NCBI RefSeq assembly: GCF_031202265.1 | Contig: NZ_CP100604.1 | Coordinates: forward strand, 744,001 to 808,000 | Length of the DNA stretch: 64,000 bases | Source of the DNA: Bradyrhizobium sp. Ash2021 | Lineage (GTDB): Bacteria > Pseudomonadota > Alphaproteobacteria > Rhizobiales > Xanthobacteraceae | Direction: 5' to 3' | Part shown: positions 17,303 through 26,317 of the stretch, piece after piece | Numbering within the stretch: the first letter of the stretch is position 1 | Layout: every line of letters begins with the position of its first letter | The notes under the pieces: generated by a model | The model's input: only the letters and a program-made list of their open reading frames with translations | What the model was told of the DNA's origin: nothing | Database searches by the model: none | Translations under genes and position numbers: made by a program

Positions 17303-18919
17303 ATGGCCATAATCGAAAATAGCATCGCCACCGGCAGCGCCGGCTACAAGGCCAACCGCGACGGCATGCTGGCGCTGGTCGCGCGGATGCGCGGCCTCGA
17401 AGAGCGCACCCGCGCCGCCTCGGCCGCGGCCAAGGACCGCTTTCACAAGCGCGGCCAGTTGCTGCCGCGCGAACGCGTGGCGCTGGTGCTCGATCCCGGC
17501 GCGCCCTTCATCGAGCTGTCGACGCTGGCCGGTTACATGTTCGACGTGCCCGACGCCGACAAGAGCATCCCGGGCGGCGGCGCGATTGCCGGCATCGGTT
17601 TCGTCTCCGGCATCCGCTGCATGGTCAGCGCCAACGATTCCGGCATCGACGCCGGGGCGCTGCAGCCTTACGGCCTCGACAAGACCTTGCGGGTGCAGGA
17701 ACTGGCGCTGGAGAACAAGCTGCCTTACGTGCAGCTGGTCGAAAGCGCCGGCGCCAATCTGTTGCGCTATCGCGTCGAGGATTTTATCCGCGGTGGCAAC
17801 ATTTTTCGCAATCTGGCGCGGTTGTCGGCGGCGGGCCTGCCCGTCGTCACGGTGACGCACGGATCCTCGACCGCGGGCGGCGCTTACCAGACCGGGCTCT
17901 CCGATTACATCGTGATGGTGCGCGGCCGCACCCGCGCCTTCCTCGCCGGGCCGCCGCTGTTGAAAGCCGCGACCGGCGAGATCGCGACCGAGGAAGAACT
18001 CGGCGGCGCCGAGATGCACACCTCGATTTCCGGCCTCGGCGACTATTTGGCGGAGGACGACCGCGACGCGCTGCGGATTGCGCGCGACATCATGGCCAAT
18101 CTGGAATGGGACCGGCCGAAGCCGCTGCAAGACTCGTTCAAGCCACCGCGCTACGACGCCGAAGAATTGCTCGGTGTCATGCCGATGGATCACAAGCGTC
18201 CCGTCGATATGCGCCAGGCGATCGCACGCTTCATCGACGATTCCGACTTTACCGAATTCGGCGCCAATTACGGCCCCGCCACGGTCTGCGGCCACGCCCG
18301 CATCGAGGGCCAGGCGATCGGCATCATCACCAATAACGGCCCGCTCGATGTGCCCGGCGCCAACAAGGCGACGCATTTCATCCAGGCCTGCTGCCAGTCG
18401 CGTACGCCGCTGCTCTATCTCAACAACACCACTGGCTACATGGTCGGCAAGGCCTATGAAGAGGCCGGCATGATCAAGCACGGCTCCAAGATGATCCAGG
18501 CGGTGACCTCGGCGACGGTGCCGCAGATCACGATCTACTGCGGCGCCTCGTTCGGCGCCGGCAATTACGGCATGTGCGGCCGCGGCTTCCATCCACGCTT
18601 CTGCTTTTCCTGGCCGAACGCCAAGACCGCCGTGATGGGCGGCGAGCAGGCCGCCGAAACCATGGCGATCGTGACCGAGGCCGCCGCCGCGAGGCGCGGC
18701 AAGCCCATTGAAAAAGAGAAGCTGGAGGCGATGAAGGCGCAGATCACGGGCGTTTTCGACGGCCAGATGGATGTGTTCTCGACCAGTGCGCGCGTGCTTG
18801 ACGACGGCGTCATCGATCCGCGCGATACCCGCAGCATCTTGTCCGAAGTGCTGGCGATCTGCCGCGAGGCCGAGACGCGGACGCCACAGCGCATGCAATT
18901 CTCGGTGGCGCGGCCATGA
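17303..18919 (+). CDS. Acyl-CoA carboxylase, carboxyltransferase (beta) subunit
   Basis: A 538-residue biotin-dependent carboxyltransferase. The N-terminal half contains the first crotonase-like domain (RGQLLPRERVALVLDPGAPFIEL, LVESAGANLLRY, GSSTAGGAYQTG as an oxyanion-hole segment). The C-terminal half contains the second (FGANYGPATVCGHARIEGQ, NNTTGYMVGKAYEEAGMIKHGSKM, GASFGAGNYGMCGRGF). Such tails are found in methylcrotonyl-, geranyl- and propionyl-CoA carboxylases. GAGGATAGG precedes the ATG. Its last four bases overlap the start of the alpha subunit (ATGA), so both are made together. Because no methylglutaconyl-CoA hydratase or HMG-CoA lyase gene is present, neither the Liu nor the Atu pathway is complete here. 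Confidence 0.92.
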   Translation: MAIIENSIATGSAGYKANRDGMLALVARMRGLEERTRAASAAAKDRFHKRGQLLPRERVALVLDPGAPFIELSTLAGYMFDVPDADKSIPGGGAIAGIGFVSGIRCMVSANDSGIDAGALQPYGLDKTLRVQELALENKLPYVQLVESAGANLLRYRVEDFIRGGNIFRNLARLSAAGLPVVTVTHGSSTAGGAYQTGLSDYIVMVRGRTRAFLAGPPLLKAATGEIATEEELGGAEMHTSISGLGDYLAEDDRDALRIARDIMANLEWDRPKPLQDSFKPPRYDAEELLGVMPMDHKRPVDMRQAIARFIDDSDFTEFGANYGPATVCGHARIEGQAIGIITNNGPLDVPGANKATHFIQACCQSRTPLLYLNNTTGYMVGKAYEEAGMIKHGSKMIQAVTSATVPQITIYCGASFGAGNYGMCGRGFHPRFCFSWPNAKTAVMGGEQAAETMAIVTEAAAARRGKPIEKEKLEAMKAQITGVFDGQMDVFSTSARVLDDGVIDPRDTRSILSEVLAICREAETRTPQRMQFSVARP

Positions 18920-20895
18920 GCGATGCGACCATGAAGCAGACGCCGTTCCACAAAATCCTGATCGCCAACCGCGGCGAGATCGCGCTGCGGATCATGCGCA
19001 CGGCGCGCCGGCTCGGTTATGGCGTGGTCGCGGTCTATTCCGATGCCGATCGCGACGCGTTGCATGTGCGCGAAGCCGACCAGGCGGTGCGGATCGGCGA
19101 GGCGCTGCCGTCGCAATCCTATCTGCGGATCGATGCGATCATCGCCGCCGCGAAGGCATCAGGCGCCAGCGCCGTGCACCCCGGCTATGGCTTCCTCGCC
19201 GAGAACGAGGATTTTGCGCAAGCCTGCCGCGACGCGGGCCTCGTCTTCATCGGGCCGTCGCCGGAATCGATCAGGGCGATGGGCAACAAAGCCGGCGCCA
19301 AGAACATCATGCGAGATGCCGGCGTGCCCTGCGTGCCCGGCTATCAGGGCGCCGACCAGAGCGACGCGGTGATGCTGGCGGAAGCGAACAAGATCGGCTT
19401 CCCTGTGATGATCAAGGCCGTCGCCGGCGGCGGCGGGCGCGGCATGCGGCTGGTCGCGGATGCCGCGGCGTTTCCGGATGCCCTGCGCAGCGCGCGATCC
19501 GAAGCGCAGGGCGCATTCGGCGATCCCAGCGTCATCCTGGAGCGCGCCATCGTCGATCCCCGCCACATCGAGATCCAGGTGTTCGGCGACCGCTACCGCA
19601 ACGCCGTCCATCTCGGCGAACGCGATTGCTCGGTGCAGCGGCGGCACCAGAAACTGATCGAGGAAGCGCTGTCGCCGGCGGTTACGCCGAAATTACGGGC
19701 GCGGATGGGCGCGGTCGCGGTCGCCGCGGTGAAGTCGATCGGTTATGAAGGCGCCGGCACTCTGGAATTCCTGCTCGATCAAAGCGGCGAATTCTACTTC
19801 ATGGAAATGAACACGCGGCTGCAGGTCGAGCATCCCGTCACCGAGGCGATCACCGGGCTCGATCTGGTCGAATTGCAGTTGCGTATCGCCAGCGGCGAGC
19901 CGCTCGGGCTCACGCAGGAGGACGTCAAATTCTCCGGCCACGCAATCGAGGTGCGGCTATGCTCGGAAGACGCCGGGCACGATTTCATGCCGCAGTCCGG
20001 CAATATGGCGTTGTGGCAGATGCCGGACGGGATTCGCGTCGAGCACGCGCTGCAATACGGTTCGGAAATTCCGCCGTTCTACGATTCGATGATCGCCAAG
20101 ATCATCAGTTTTGGCGCTGATCGCAACGAGGCGCGCGGCAAGCTGATCTCCGGCCTAGAGCAGACCGTGGCGTTTGGCGTCACCACCAACCAGTCTTTTC
20201 TGATCTCCTGCCTGCGCCATCCCAGCTTTGCCGCGGGCGAAGCGACCACGGCGTTCATCGGCCAGCATCGCGACCATCTGCTGGCGCCGCAGGCGGAGGA
20301 ACATTTCGAGGCCGCGCTGGCGGCGCTGCTGCTCTATGTGACCAATCCGCACGCGCCACCATGGCGAAGCGGACGCAGCCTGGCGGCGACATTCCCGATC
20401 GCTGCGCGCATCGACCTGGGCAAAAGCGTGCAGGAAGTCGAAGTCGTGCGCGAACGCGATGGGAGCTACACCGCGAGCCTCAACGGCCACGTGCACCGGT
20501 TCGAGATCGATGGGCTCGGCCGCGACAGCATCCGCTTCGACAGTAGCGGCGTGATGGAATCGGCAAGGTTTCTGCGCGACGGAGATCGCCTCTATATCCT
20601 GCACCGGGGCCTCACGCTCAGGGTGCGCGACCTGACGCTGGCCGCGCCGGTCTCCGCGGTTTCGAACGGCGGTGACGGCAAAGTCCGCGCGGCGATGAAC
20701 GGCCGCGTCGTCGCGGTGCTGGTCAAGCCGGGTGAGAAGGTCGCGGCTGGTCAACCGGTGATGACGCTGGAAGCGATGAAGATGGAGCATGTACACACGG
20801 CCGGCATAGCGGGCACGATTGCGGCCATCGATGTTGCGGAAGGCGAGCAGGTGACGACGGGGAAGATCGTGGTCGAGATCGAGGCGGCGGCGTAA
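18916..20895 (+). CDS. Acyl-CoA carboxylase, biotin carboxylase plus BCCP (alpha) subunit
   Basis: A 659-residue alpha subunit. Residues 8-450 are the biotin carboxylase: ILIANRGEIALRIMRTARRLGYG, the ATP-grasp glycine-rich loop MIKAVAGGGGRGMR near 160, RDCSVQRRHQKLIEEALSP and MEMNTRLQVEHPVTE. A linker region follows, and the biotinyl domain at the C-terminus carries EAMKMEH near residue 618, where the Lys receives biotin. It carboxylates biotin with bicarbonate and ATP for the beta subunit encoded immediately upstream, with which it overlaps by four bases. The C-terminus ends normally. A palindromic repeat begins seven bases after the stop. Confidence 0.95.
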   Translation: MSDATMKQTPFHKILIANRGEIALRIMRTARRLGYGVVAVYSDADRDALHVREADQAVRIGEALPSQSYLRIDAIIAAAKASGASAVHPGYGFLAENEDFAQACRDAGLVFIGPSPESIRAMGNKAGAKNIMRDAGVPCVPGYQGADQSDAVMLAEANKIGFPVMIKAVAGGGGRGMRLVADAAAFPDALRSARSEAQGAFGDPSVILERAIVDPRHIEIQVFGDRYRNAVHLGERDCSVQRRHQKLIEEALSPAVTPKLRARMGAVAVAAVKSIGYEGAGTLEFLLDQSGEFYFMEMNTRLQVEHPVTEAITGLDLVELQLRIASGEPLGLTQEDVKFSGHAIEVRLCSEDAGHDFMPQSGNMALWQMPDGIRVEHALQYGSEIPPFYDSMIAKIISFGADRNEARGKLISGLEQTVAFGVTTNQSFLISCLRHPSFAAGEATTAFIGQHRDHLLAPQAEEHFEAALAALLLYVTNPHAPPWRSGRSLAATFPIAARIDLGKSVQEVEVVRERDGSYTASLNGHVHRFEIDGLGRDSIRFDSSGVMESARFLRDGDRLYILHRGLTLRVRDLTLAAPVSAVSNGGDGKVRAAMNGRVVAVLVKPGEKVAAGQPVMTLEAMKMEHVHTAGIAGTIAAIDVAEGEQVTTGKIVVEIEAAA

Positions 20896-20902
20896 CATAC
20901 GC

Positions 20903-21006
20903 GTCGTCCCGGGCAAGCGAAGCGCGACCCGGGACCCATAACCACCGATATTTGTTTTTGCGAAAGCTGGCGCCACAGCATGTGTCAACAATGCAGACCT
21001 GTGGTT
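20903..21006. repeat. Left part of a palindromic repeat split by IS110-family element
   Basis: GTCGTCCCGGGCAAGCG, GGGACCCATAACCAC (20931-20945) and a middle ending GTGGTT (21001-21006). The rest of the right arm, ATGGGTCCCGG to GGGACGAC, resumes at 22380. Joining 21006 to 22380 gives GTGGTTATGGGTCCC, the exact reverse complement of 20931-20945, so the palindrome was whole before the insertion. Confidence 0.85.
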
Positions 21007-21083
21007 GATGGGGTGGACGGCCCCCTACGGCATCAAGTGTGCCAGAATGAGGTTGTTGTAAATCTCAGACAAGGGAGCCGTCC

Positions 21084-22124
21084 GTGAAGCAGATTATCCG
21101 CATTGGAATGGATACGTCGAAACATATTTTTCAGCTGCATGGGGTTGATGCCGCCGAGCAGCCGGTATTGCGCAAGCGGCTTTCGCGCAAGCAAATGGTG
21201 GAGTTCTTTGCCAACCTGCCACCAACCGTGATCGGAATGGAGGCTTGCGGGGCTTCGCAATATTGGGCGCGGGAGCTTTCCAAACTCGGGCATGAGGTGA
21301 AGCTGATGGCCCCGCAGTTGGTGAAGCCCTACATATCACGGAACAAGAACGACGGGCGGGATGCGGAAGGGCAGTGTGAAGCGATGAGCCGGCCGAGCAT
21401 GCGGTTTGTGCCGGTAAAGACGGCCGAGCAACAGGCTGCGCTGATGCTGACGGGAATCCGCGATGGACTGATCGCCCGGCGCACCCAGCTGAGCAATACG
21501 ATCCGCGGCTACGCGGCAGAGTTTGGCCTGATCGCGCCCAAGGGCCTCGACAAGATCGAGCCGCTGTTGACGCAGATTGCGCAGGACGAGAGCCTGCCAG
21601 CAATGGCGCGCGAACTGTTTGCGGTACCGGGGCGCGAATATGCGCGGCTACAAGCCGAACTCAAGCAGATCGAGGCCAAGCTGGTGGCCTGGCACCGGGC
21701 TGATGCCCTCAGCCGGCGCTTGGCGCAGATCCCCTCGATCGGCCCGATCATTGCGACGAGGTTGGTGATGAAGACGCCCGATCCGCGTGCGTTCCGCTCC
21801 GGCCGGCACTTTGCGGCCTGGCTGGGCCTCACACCCAAGGATCATTCGACCGCCGGCAAAACCAGGCTTGGCAAGATCACGCGGGCCGGCGACGAGGACC
21901 TGCGCCGCTTGCTCGTGGCGGGAGCGACCTCGGTGATCCAGCAGGTTCGGCGCGGCCGCGGCCATCCCTCGCGCTGGCTGGTCGCGCTGCTTAAGCGCAA
22001 GCCGCCAAAGCTGGCCGCCGTGGCGCTCGCCAACAAGGTTGCCCGCATCGCCTGGAAGCTGATGGCGACGGGCGAGAGTTACGATGCCGCACGGATGAAT
22101 GCCATCCCGGCATTCGCCGCTTAA
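21084..22124 (+). CDS. IS110-family transposase (DEDD recombinase)
   Basis: A 346-residue transposase. The N-terminal RuvC-like DEDD domain reads IRIGMDTSKHIFQLHGVD (first Asp), VIGMEACGASQYWAREL (Glu) and NKNDGRDAEG (paired Asp). The C-terminal Transposase_20 domain has IPSIGPIIATRLV, FAAWLGLTPKDHSTAGKTRLGKITRAGDEDLRRLLVAGATSV with the catalytic serine of this family. The reading frame is full length, so the element may be active. The start is GTG at 21084 with AAGGGAG upstream. It cuts across a repeat rather than a gene, so the insertion is probably neutral to neighbours apart from separating the carboxylase genes from the ABC importer. Confidence 0.95.
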   Translation: MKQIIRIGMDTSKHIFQLHGVDAAEQPVLRKRLSRKQMVEFFANLPPTVIGMEACGASQYWARELSKLGHEVKLMAPQLVKPYISRNKNDGRDAEGQCEAMSRPSMRFVPVKTAEQQAALMLTGIRDGLIARRTQLSNTIRGYAAEFGLIAPKGLDKIEPLLTQIAQDESLPAMARELFAVPGREYARLQAELKQIEAKLVAWHRADALSRRLAQIPSIGPIIATRLVMKTPDPRAFRSGRHFAAWLGLTPKDHSTAGKTRLGKITRAGDEDLRRLLVAGATSVIQQVRRGRGHPSRWLVALLKRKPPKLAAVALANKVARIAWKLMATGESYDAARMNAIPAFAA

Positions 22125-22379
22125 CAGATTGGCCGGCCGGCGGGTTCGCTCACCGGCCGACCCGGAGCTGCAAGAGCAGATGGAGCGATCGGTCAATCAA
22201 CGATGCGAGACAATCCGTGGGACCCATTGGCCGCTAGCAGGCCGCCAGGTTGTTTGGAACTCGCCTCGCGCAAACCATCTTGGCCAGCGATCAATCCGAT
22301 CGCATCAACAGGCCGGACATATGGATGCAAGCGATCCGATCACGTCAAAAAGCTCTTGTGCCACGGGGGCCGTCCACAT
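22125..22379 (+). ncRNA. Predicted bridge-RNA region of the IS110-family element
   Basis: This is the non-coding right end of the element. IS110-family recombinases are known to use a structured RNA from the element's non-coding end with loops that pair to target and donor. Here GGGACCCAT at 22219-22227 is the exact complement of ATGGGTCCC, the nine bases flanking the right insertion point, and it lies between CAAT (22211) and ATTG (22226), which can close a small loop. GGCCGGCCGGCGGG / CACCGGCCG near 22130-22155 can form another stem. Exact RNA ends are not known. Confidence 0.4.
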
Positions 22380-22407
22380 ATGGGTCCCGGCTCAAGGCCG
22401 GGACGAC
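22380..22407. repeat. Right part of the interrupted palindromic repeat
   Basis: ATGGGTCCCGG through GCCGGGACGAC; GTCCCGGC and GCCGGGAC form a perfect 8-bp stem with loop TCAAG. It ends seven bases before the stop codon of the ABC ATPase gene on the minus strand and could help end that operon's transcript. Confidence 0.8.
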
Positions 22408-22414
22408 GATAGTG

Positions 22415-23407
22415 TTACCCCGCCCGCCCCGTCCCCTCATTGAGCCAGCACGCCACCCGGTGCCCGGTGCCGGCTTCCGCCAGCACCGGCCGTTCCGCCT
22501 TGCAGCGGTCCATCACATAGCGGCAGCGGGTGTGAAATGCGCAGCCCGACGGCGGGTTGATCGGGCTCGGCACGTCGCCCTCGATCATGGGGGTGAGGCG
22601 TTTGGCCTTGGGATCGGCGACCGGTACCGATGCCAACAGCGCCTGCGTGTAGGGATGCCGCGGGTTGGCAAACAGTTCGGTCTTGTCCGCGATCTCGACA
22701 ATACGGCCGAGATACATCACCGCGACGCGGTGGCTGATATGGGCGACGACCGCGAGATCGTGCGCGATGAACAGATAGGAGAAGCCGTGCTTGCGCTGCA
22801 GGTCGATCAACAGATTGATCACCTGCGCCTGGATCGAGACGTCGAGTGCGGAGACCGGCTCGTCGCATACGATCAGGCTCGGCCCGAGCGACAGCGCCCG
22901 TGCAATGCAGATGCGTTGCCGCTGTCCGCCGGAGAATTGATGCGGATAATTCTTCATCTGGTCCGGCCGCAATCCGACTTGTGCGAACAGCTCGGCCACC
23001 CGTTCCTGCTTCGCGTGACCCGACGCCAGCCCGTGCACGCTGAGCGGTTCGCCGACGATATCGCCCGCGGTCATGCGTGGATTGAGGGAGGCGAACGGAT
23101 CCTGGAACACGATCTGCATCGAGCGCCGGTGCGGCCGCAATTCCGCCTTGCTGAGCGGCGCGATGTCCAGGCCGTTCAGTCTGATGGCGCCGCTGGTCGG
23201 CTCGACCAGCCGCAGTACGGTCCGCGCCACTGTCGATTTGCCGCAGCCGGATTCGCCGACCAGCCCGAGCGTCTCGCCCGTTCCCACTGAAAAGCTGACG
23301 CCATCGACCGCATGCACGGTGCCGACGCGACGGCGCAGCACGCCGCCGCGCACCGCGTAATGTTTGACGAGGTCGGTGACCTCGAGCAGCGGAGGTGTCT
23401 CGGTCAT
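22415..23407 (-). CDS. Peptide/nickel-type ABC importer ATPase (DppF/OppF-like)
   Basis: A 330-residue cytoplasmic ATPase, last gene of a five-gene importer operon. Walker [11 protein letters not shown]-loop [11 protein letters not shown], signature SGGQRQR, Walker [13 protein letters not shown] and the switch His in FIAHDLAVV are intact. The C-terminal oligopeptide-specific extension has the Cys pattern [20 protein letters not shown], known to bind an iron-sulfur or structural cluster in some family members. The ATG at 23407 overlaps the preceding ATPase stop by four bases (ATGA). It pairs with the DppD-like subunit to energise import. Confidence 0.93.
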   Translation of the reverse strand: MTETPPLLEVTDLVKHYAVRGGVLRRRVGTVHAVDGVSFSVGTGETLGLVGESGCGKSTVARTVLRLVEPTSGAIRLNGLDIAPLSKAELRPHRRSMQIVFQDPFASLNPRMTAGDIVGEPLSVHGLASGHAKQERVAELFAQVGLRPDQMKNYPHQFSGGQRQRICIARALSLGPSLIVCDEPVSALDVSIQAQVINLLIDLQRKHGFSYLFIAHDLAVVAHISHRVAVMYLGRIVEIADKTELFANPRHPYTQALLASVPVADPKAKRLTPMIEGDVPSPINPPSGCAFHTRCRYVMDRCKAERPVLAEAGTGHRVACWLNEGTGRAG

Positions 23408-24417
23408 GGCGCCGCCACCAGTTCTGCGGCGCGCCAGCACGCCGAAAGATGATGATCACCAAAATCCTGCAGCGGCGGATATTCCTGATGGCAACGATCG
23501 ATCGCCATGGCGCACCGTGGCGCGAAAGCGCAGCCCACCGGCAGGTTGGTCAATGACGGCACCATGCCGGGAATTTCGGTCAGCCGCGCATCGGTCTTTG
23601 CCCCGAGCCCGATCACCGCCGGCATCGAGGCCATCAGGCCGCGGGTGTAGGGATGCCTCGGATTTTCGAACAGCGCTTCGACGCTGGCTTCCTCGACCTT
23701 CTTGCCGGCATACATCACGATGACGCGCTGCGCGGTCTGCGCGACCACGCCGAGATCGTGGGTAATCAGGATCAGGCCGGTGCCAAGTTCTTTTTGCAGA
23801 TCGACGATCAGCGCCAGGATCTGGGCCTGGATCGTCACATCCAGCGCCGTGGTCGGTTCGTCCGCGATCAACAGCGCCGGCCGGCATGCCAGCGCCATCG
23901 CGATCATGGCGCGCTGGCGCATGCCGCCGGAAAGCTGGTGCGGATATTCAATCGCCCGCCGCTCCGGTTCGGGAATCCGGACCAGACGCAGCATCTCGAC
24001 GGCCTTTTTCCACGCTTCCTTGTTCGTCATCGACCGGTGCAACTGGACCGCCTCGGTGATCTGGTCGCCGATCCGCATCACCGGGTTGAGCGAGGTCATC
24101 GGCTCCTGAAAGATCATCGAGATCCGGTCACCGCGAATCTTGCGCATCTCGGCCTCGTCGAGGCTCAACAGGTCGGTGCCTTCGAGCGTCACGGAGCCGC
24201 CGACGATCCGGCCGGGCGGATCCGGCACCAGCCGCATGATCGACAGCGCGCTCACGCTCTTTCCGCAGCCGGATTCGCCGACGATCGCCAGCGTTTCGCC
24301 ACGGCGGACGGTAAAGGAGACGTCGTCGACCGCTTTAAAGAGCCCCGAATTGGTGAAGAACACTGTCTGCAGGTTCTTCACGTCGAGAACCGTGTCTTCC
24401 GTCTTCGCTTTGGTCAT
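23404..24417 (-). CDS. Peptide/nickel-type ABC importer ATPase (DppD/OppD-like)
   Basis: A 337-residue ATPase. It begins [27 protein letters not shown] and has Walker [11 protein letters not shown]-loop [12 protein letters not shown], signature SGGMRQR, Walker [14 protein letters not shown] and [11 protein letters not shown]. The C-terminal [21 protein letters not shown] is the DppD/OppD oligopeptide extension with its conserved cysteines. The ATG at 24417 shares one base with the stop of the permease gene upstream, a TGATG coupling; the much longer open frame upstream is a shadow of the permease gene in another frame. Confidence 0.93.
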   Translation of the reverse strand: MTKAKTEDTVLDVKNLQTVFFTNSGLFKAVDDVSFTVRRGETLAIVGESGCGKSVSALSIMRLVPDPPGRIVGGSVTLEGTDLLSLDEAEMRKIRGDRISMIFQEPMTSLNPVMRIGDQITEAVQLHRSMTNKEAWKKAVEMLRLVRIPEPERRAIEYPHQLSGGMRQRAMIAMALACRPALLIADEPTTALDVTIQAQILALIVDLQKELGTGLILITHDLGVVAQTAQRVIVMYAGKKVEEASVEALFENPRHPYTRGLMASMPAVIGLGAKTDARLTEIPGMVPSLTNLPVGCAFAPRCAMAIDRCHQEYPPLQDFGDHHLSACWRAAELVAAP

Positions 24418-25310
24418 CAGCCGCGTTGCCTCGGGTCGAGGATGTCGCGCAGCGCATCGCCGAACAGATTGGTGCCGAACACCGCAAGGCTGATGGCGAT
24501 CCCCGGGAAGATCACCAGCCATGGCGCGACGCGGACATATTCCGCCGCCGATTCCGACAGCATGCGTCCCCAGGACGGATAGGGCTCGGGAATGCCGAGC
24601 CCCAGAAACGACAGCGAGGCTTCGGTGAGAATGGTGGAACCGAGCTGCGCAGTCGCCAGCACGATCAGCGGCGCCAGCGTATTCGGCAGCACGTGGCGGA
24701 GCGCGATGCGCACCTCGCTCATTCCGATCGATTTGGCGGCTTCCACGAAGGGTTGCTCGCGCAGCGCCAGCGTGTTGGCGCGAATCACGCGGGCGACTGT
24801 CGGGATCAGCGGGATCGCGATCGCAAGAATAACGTTCGGCAGCGAAGGTCCAAGCGCCGCGGTCATCACCAGCGCCAGCACCAATAGCGGCAGTGCCTGC
24901 AAAATATCGGTCACCCGCTGGAACACGAGATCGACCCAGCCGGACAGATAGCCCGACGTCAGACCAACGATCACCCCGATCGACGCGCCCAATGTGGTCG
25001 AGCCGATGCCGACCGCCAGCGAAATGCGCGCGCCGTGGACGATGCGGCTCCAGACGTCGCGGCCGAATGAATCGGTTCCCAGCCAGTGACGCCAGTCGGG
25101 CGCAGCGAGACGGTGCGCGGAATCGACGCTGAGCGGATCGTAGCGGCTGATCAGGTCGGCCGAGAGTGCCACCCAGACGAACAGCACCATGATGATGAGG
25201 CCGATCGTACCGAGCATGTGGCGTTGCGCCAGGAAAGCCAGCCGGCGCCAACCATGCGCGGCGTCTGCGCCGGCGCGTCGGAGCTCGCTATCGTAGTTGA
25301 CCACGGCCAA
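24417..25310 (-). CDS. Peptide/nickel-type ABC importer permease (DppC-like)
   Basis: A 297-residue inner-membrane permease with about six helices. It has the N-terminal [22 protein letters not shown] helix, then [24 protein letters not shown], the standard DppC entry motif, and the EAA loop [21 protein letters not shown]. The start is uncertain: the best is TTG at 25310, eight bases after AGGAG and 11 bp past the stop of the DppB-like gene; an ATG at 25217 would remove the cytoplasmic N-terminal tail. A longer frame reaching 25727 only overlaps the DppB-like gene and is not coding. It forms the channel with the DppB-like protein. Confidence 0.88.
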   Translation of the reverse strand: MAVVNYDSELRRAGADAAHGWRRLAFLAQRHMLGTIGLIIMVLFVWVALSADLISRYDPLSVDSAHRLAAPDWRHWLGTDSFGRDVWSRIVHGARISLAVGIGSTTLGASIGVIVGLTSGYLSGWVDLVFQRVTDILQALPLLVLALVMTAALGPSLPNVILAIAIPLIPTVARVIRANTLALREQPFVEAAKSIGMSEVRIALRHVLPNTLAPLIVLATAQLGSTILTEASLSFLGLGIPEPYPSWGRMLSESAAEYVRVAPWLVIFPGIAISLAVFGTNLFGDALRDILDPRQRG

Positions 25311-25321
25311 GTTGATGTCTC

Positions 25322-26269
25322 CTAGTCCCCATACCGGATGCGCGGATCGATCACGGCGTAAAGCATGTCGACGGTGAAATTGGCGACCACCACGACCACG
25401 GCGATCAGCATCACCAGGTTCTGCACGATCGGGTAATCGCGCCAGCGCAGCGCCTCGACCAGGAACCGCGCGATGCCTGGAATGTTGAAGACGGTTTCGG
25501 TGACGATCAGTCCGCCGATCAGGAACGCCGCCTCGATGCCGATCACGGTGATGACGGGCAGGATGGCGTTCTTCAGCGCATGGCGGTAATTGACCGACGA
25601 TTCGGAGGCGCCCTTGGCCCGCGCGGTGCGGATGTAATCCTGGCGCAGGATTTCGAGCATCGAGGAGCGCGTGATGCGCATCGTCAGCGCGGCGCTGCGA
25701 AAACCCACCGCCATTGCCGGCACGCAATAGATCGCGATGGCCTCGGTCCAGGTTTTCGGGTTCGGATTGAAGATCGGCATCGATCCGAACAGCGAGACCG
25801 ACGCCATCAGGATCAACAGCCCGAGCCAGAACGACGGCAGCGACAGCCCGCTGAGGCTGACGACGCGCAAGGCATAGTCCAGCCGCGTGCCCTGACGGAC
25901 GGCGCTGATGACGCCTAAGGGAATGCCGATCGATGCCGAGAACAGCAGCGCCAGGCCGGCGAGCCGCGCGGTGATCGGAATCCGCGGCAGGATTTCATCC
26001 AGCGCCGGCTTTTCCGAAACATAGGAATAGCCGAGATCGCCGCGCAGCAGGCCGCCGATCCAGTGCAGATACTGCACCACGATCGGGTCGCTGAGACCCA
26101 GCTCCTTTTCCAGATTGGCCTTGTCGGCGGGATCGACGAACCCCGCGGCGTCGAACAGGATATCGACGATATTACCGGGAACGACGCGCAGCAGCACGAA
26201 GATGATGATCGAGATCCCGATCAGGGTCACGAGCATCAAGGCAAGGCGCCGCACGATATAACCGAACAC
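25322..26269 (-). CDS. Peptide/nickel-type ABC importer permease (DppB-like)
   Basis: A 315-residue permease of the DppB/OppB type with MFGYIVRRLALMLVTLIGISIIIFVLLRVVPG as first helix and conserved RVVPG. The periplasmic segment with LGLSDPIVVQYLHWIGGLLRGDLGYSY follows, and the EAA loop reads RTARAKGASESSVNYRHALKNAILPV. About six helices in total. The start is GTG at 26269 with GGGAGAG upstream. It is encoded between the binding protein and the DppC-like gene in one tight minus-strand operon (gaps 48 and 11 bp). Confidence 0.92.
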   Translation of the reverse strand: MFGYIVRRLALMLVTLIGISIIIFVLLRVVPGNIVDILFDAAGFVDPADKANLEKELGLSDPIVVQYLHWIGGLLRGDLGYSYVSEKPALDEILPRIPITARLAGLALLFSASIGIPLGVISAVRQGTRLDYALRVVSLSGLSLPSFWLGLLILMASVSLFGSMPIFNPNPKTWTEAIAIYCVPAMAVGFRSAALTMRITRSSMLEILRQDYIRTARAKGASESSVNYRHALKNAILPVITVIGIEAAFLIGGLIVTETVFNIPGIARFLVEALRWRDYPIVQNLVMLIAVVVVVANFTVDMLYAVIDPRIRYGD

Positions 26270-26317
26270 TTGGCCGCTCTCCCTGACCCGCCCTCGAAGC
26301 CTGTGCGCCGATGGACG

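Larger units (their letters stand above)
21007..22379 (+). mobile_element. IS110-family insertion sequence (IS1111-like layout), about 1373 bp
   Basis: The boundaries are set by the interrupted palindromic repeat on both sides. Near each end the 13-base GTGGACGGCCCCC occurs in inverted orientation (21013-21025 and 22365-22377), matching the sub-terminal inverted repeats known from the IS1111 subgroup. The transposase gene starts 77 bp from the left end; about 255 bp of non-coding DNA lies on the right, as expected for the IS1111 group. No target duplication longer than one or two bases is seen, as usual for IS110 relatives. Confidence 0.85.

Noticed and set aside
17027..18898. 623-codon open frame opposite the carboxyltransferase gene
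   Set aside because: It mirrors the high-GC third-codon pattern of the real gene, has His/Arg-rich low-complexity translation and no domain; an antisense shadow.
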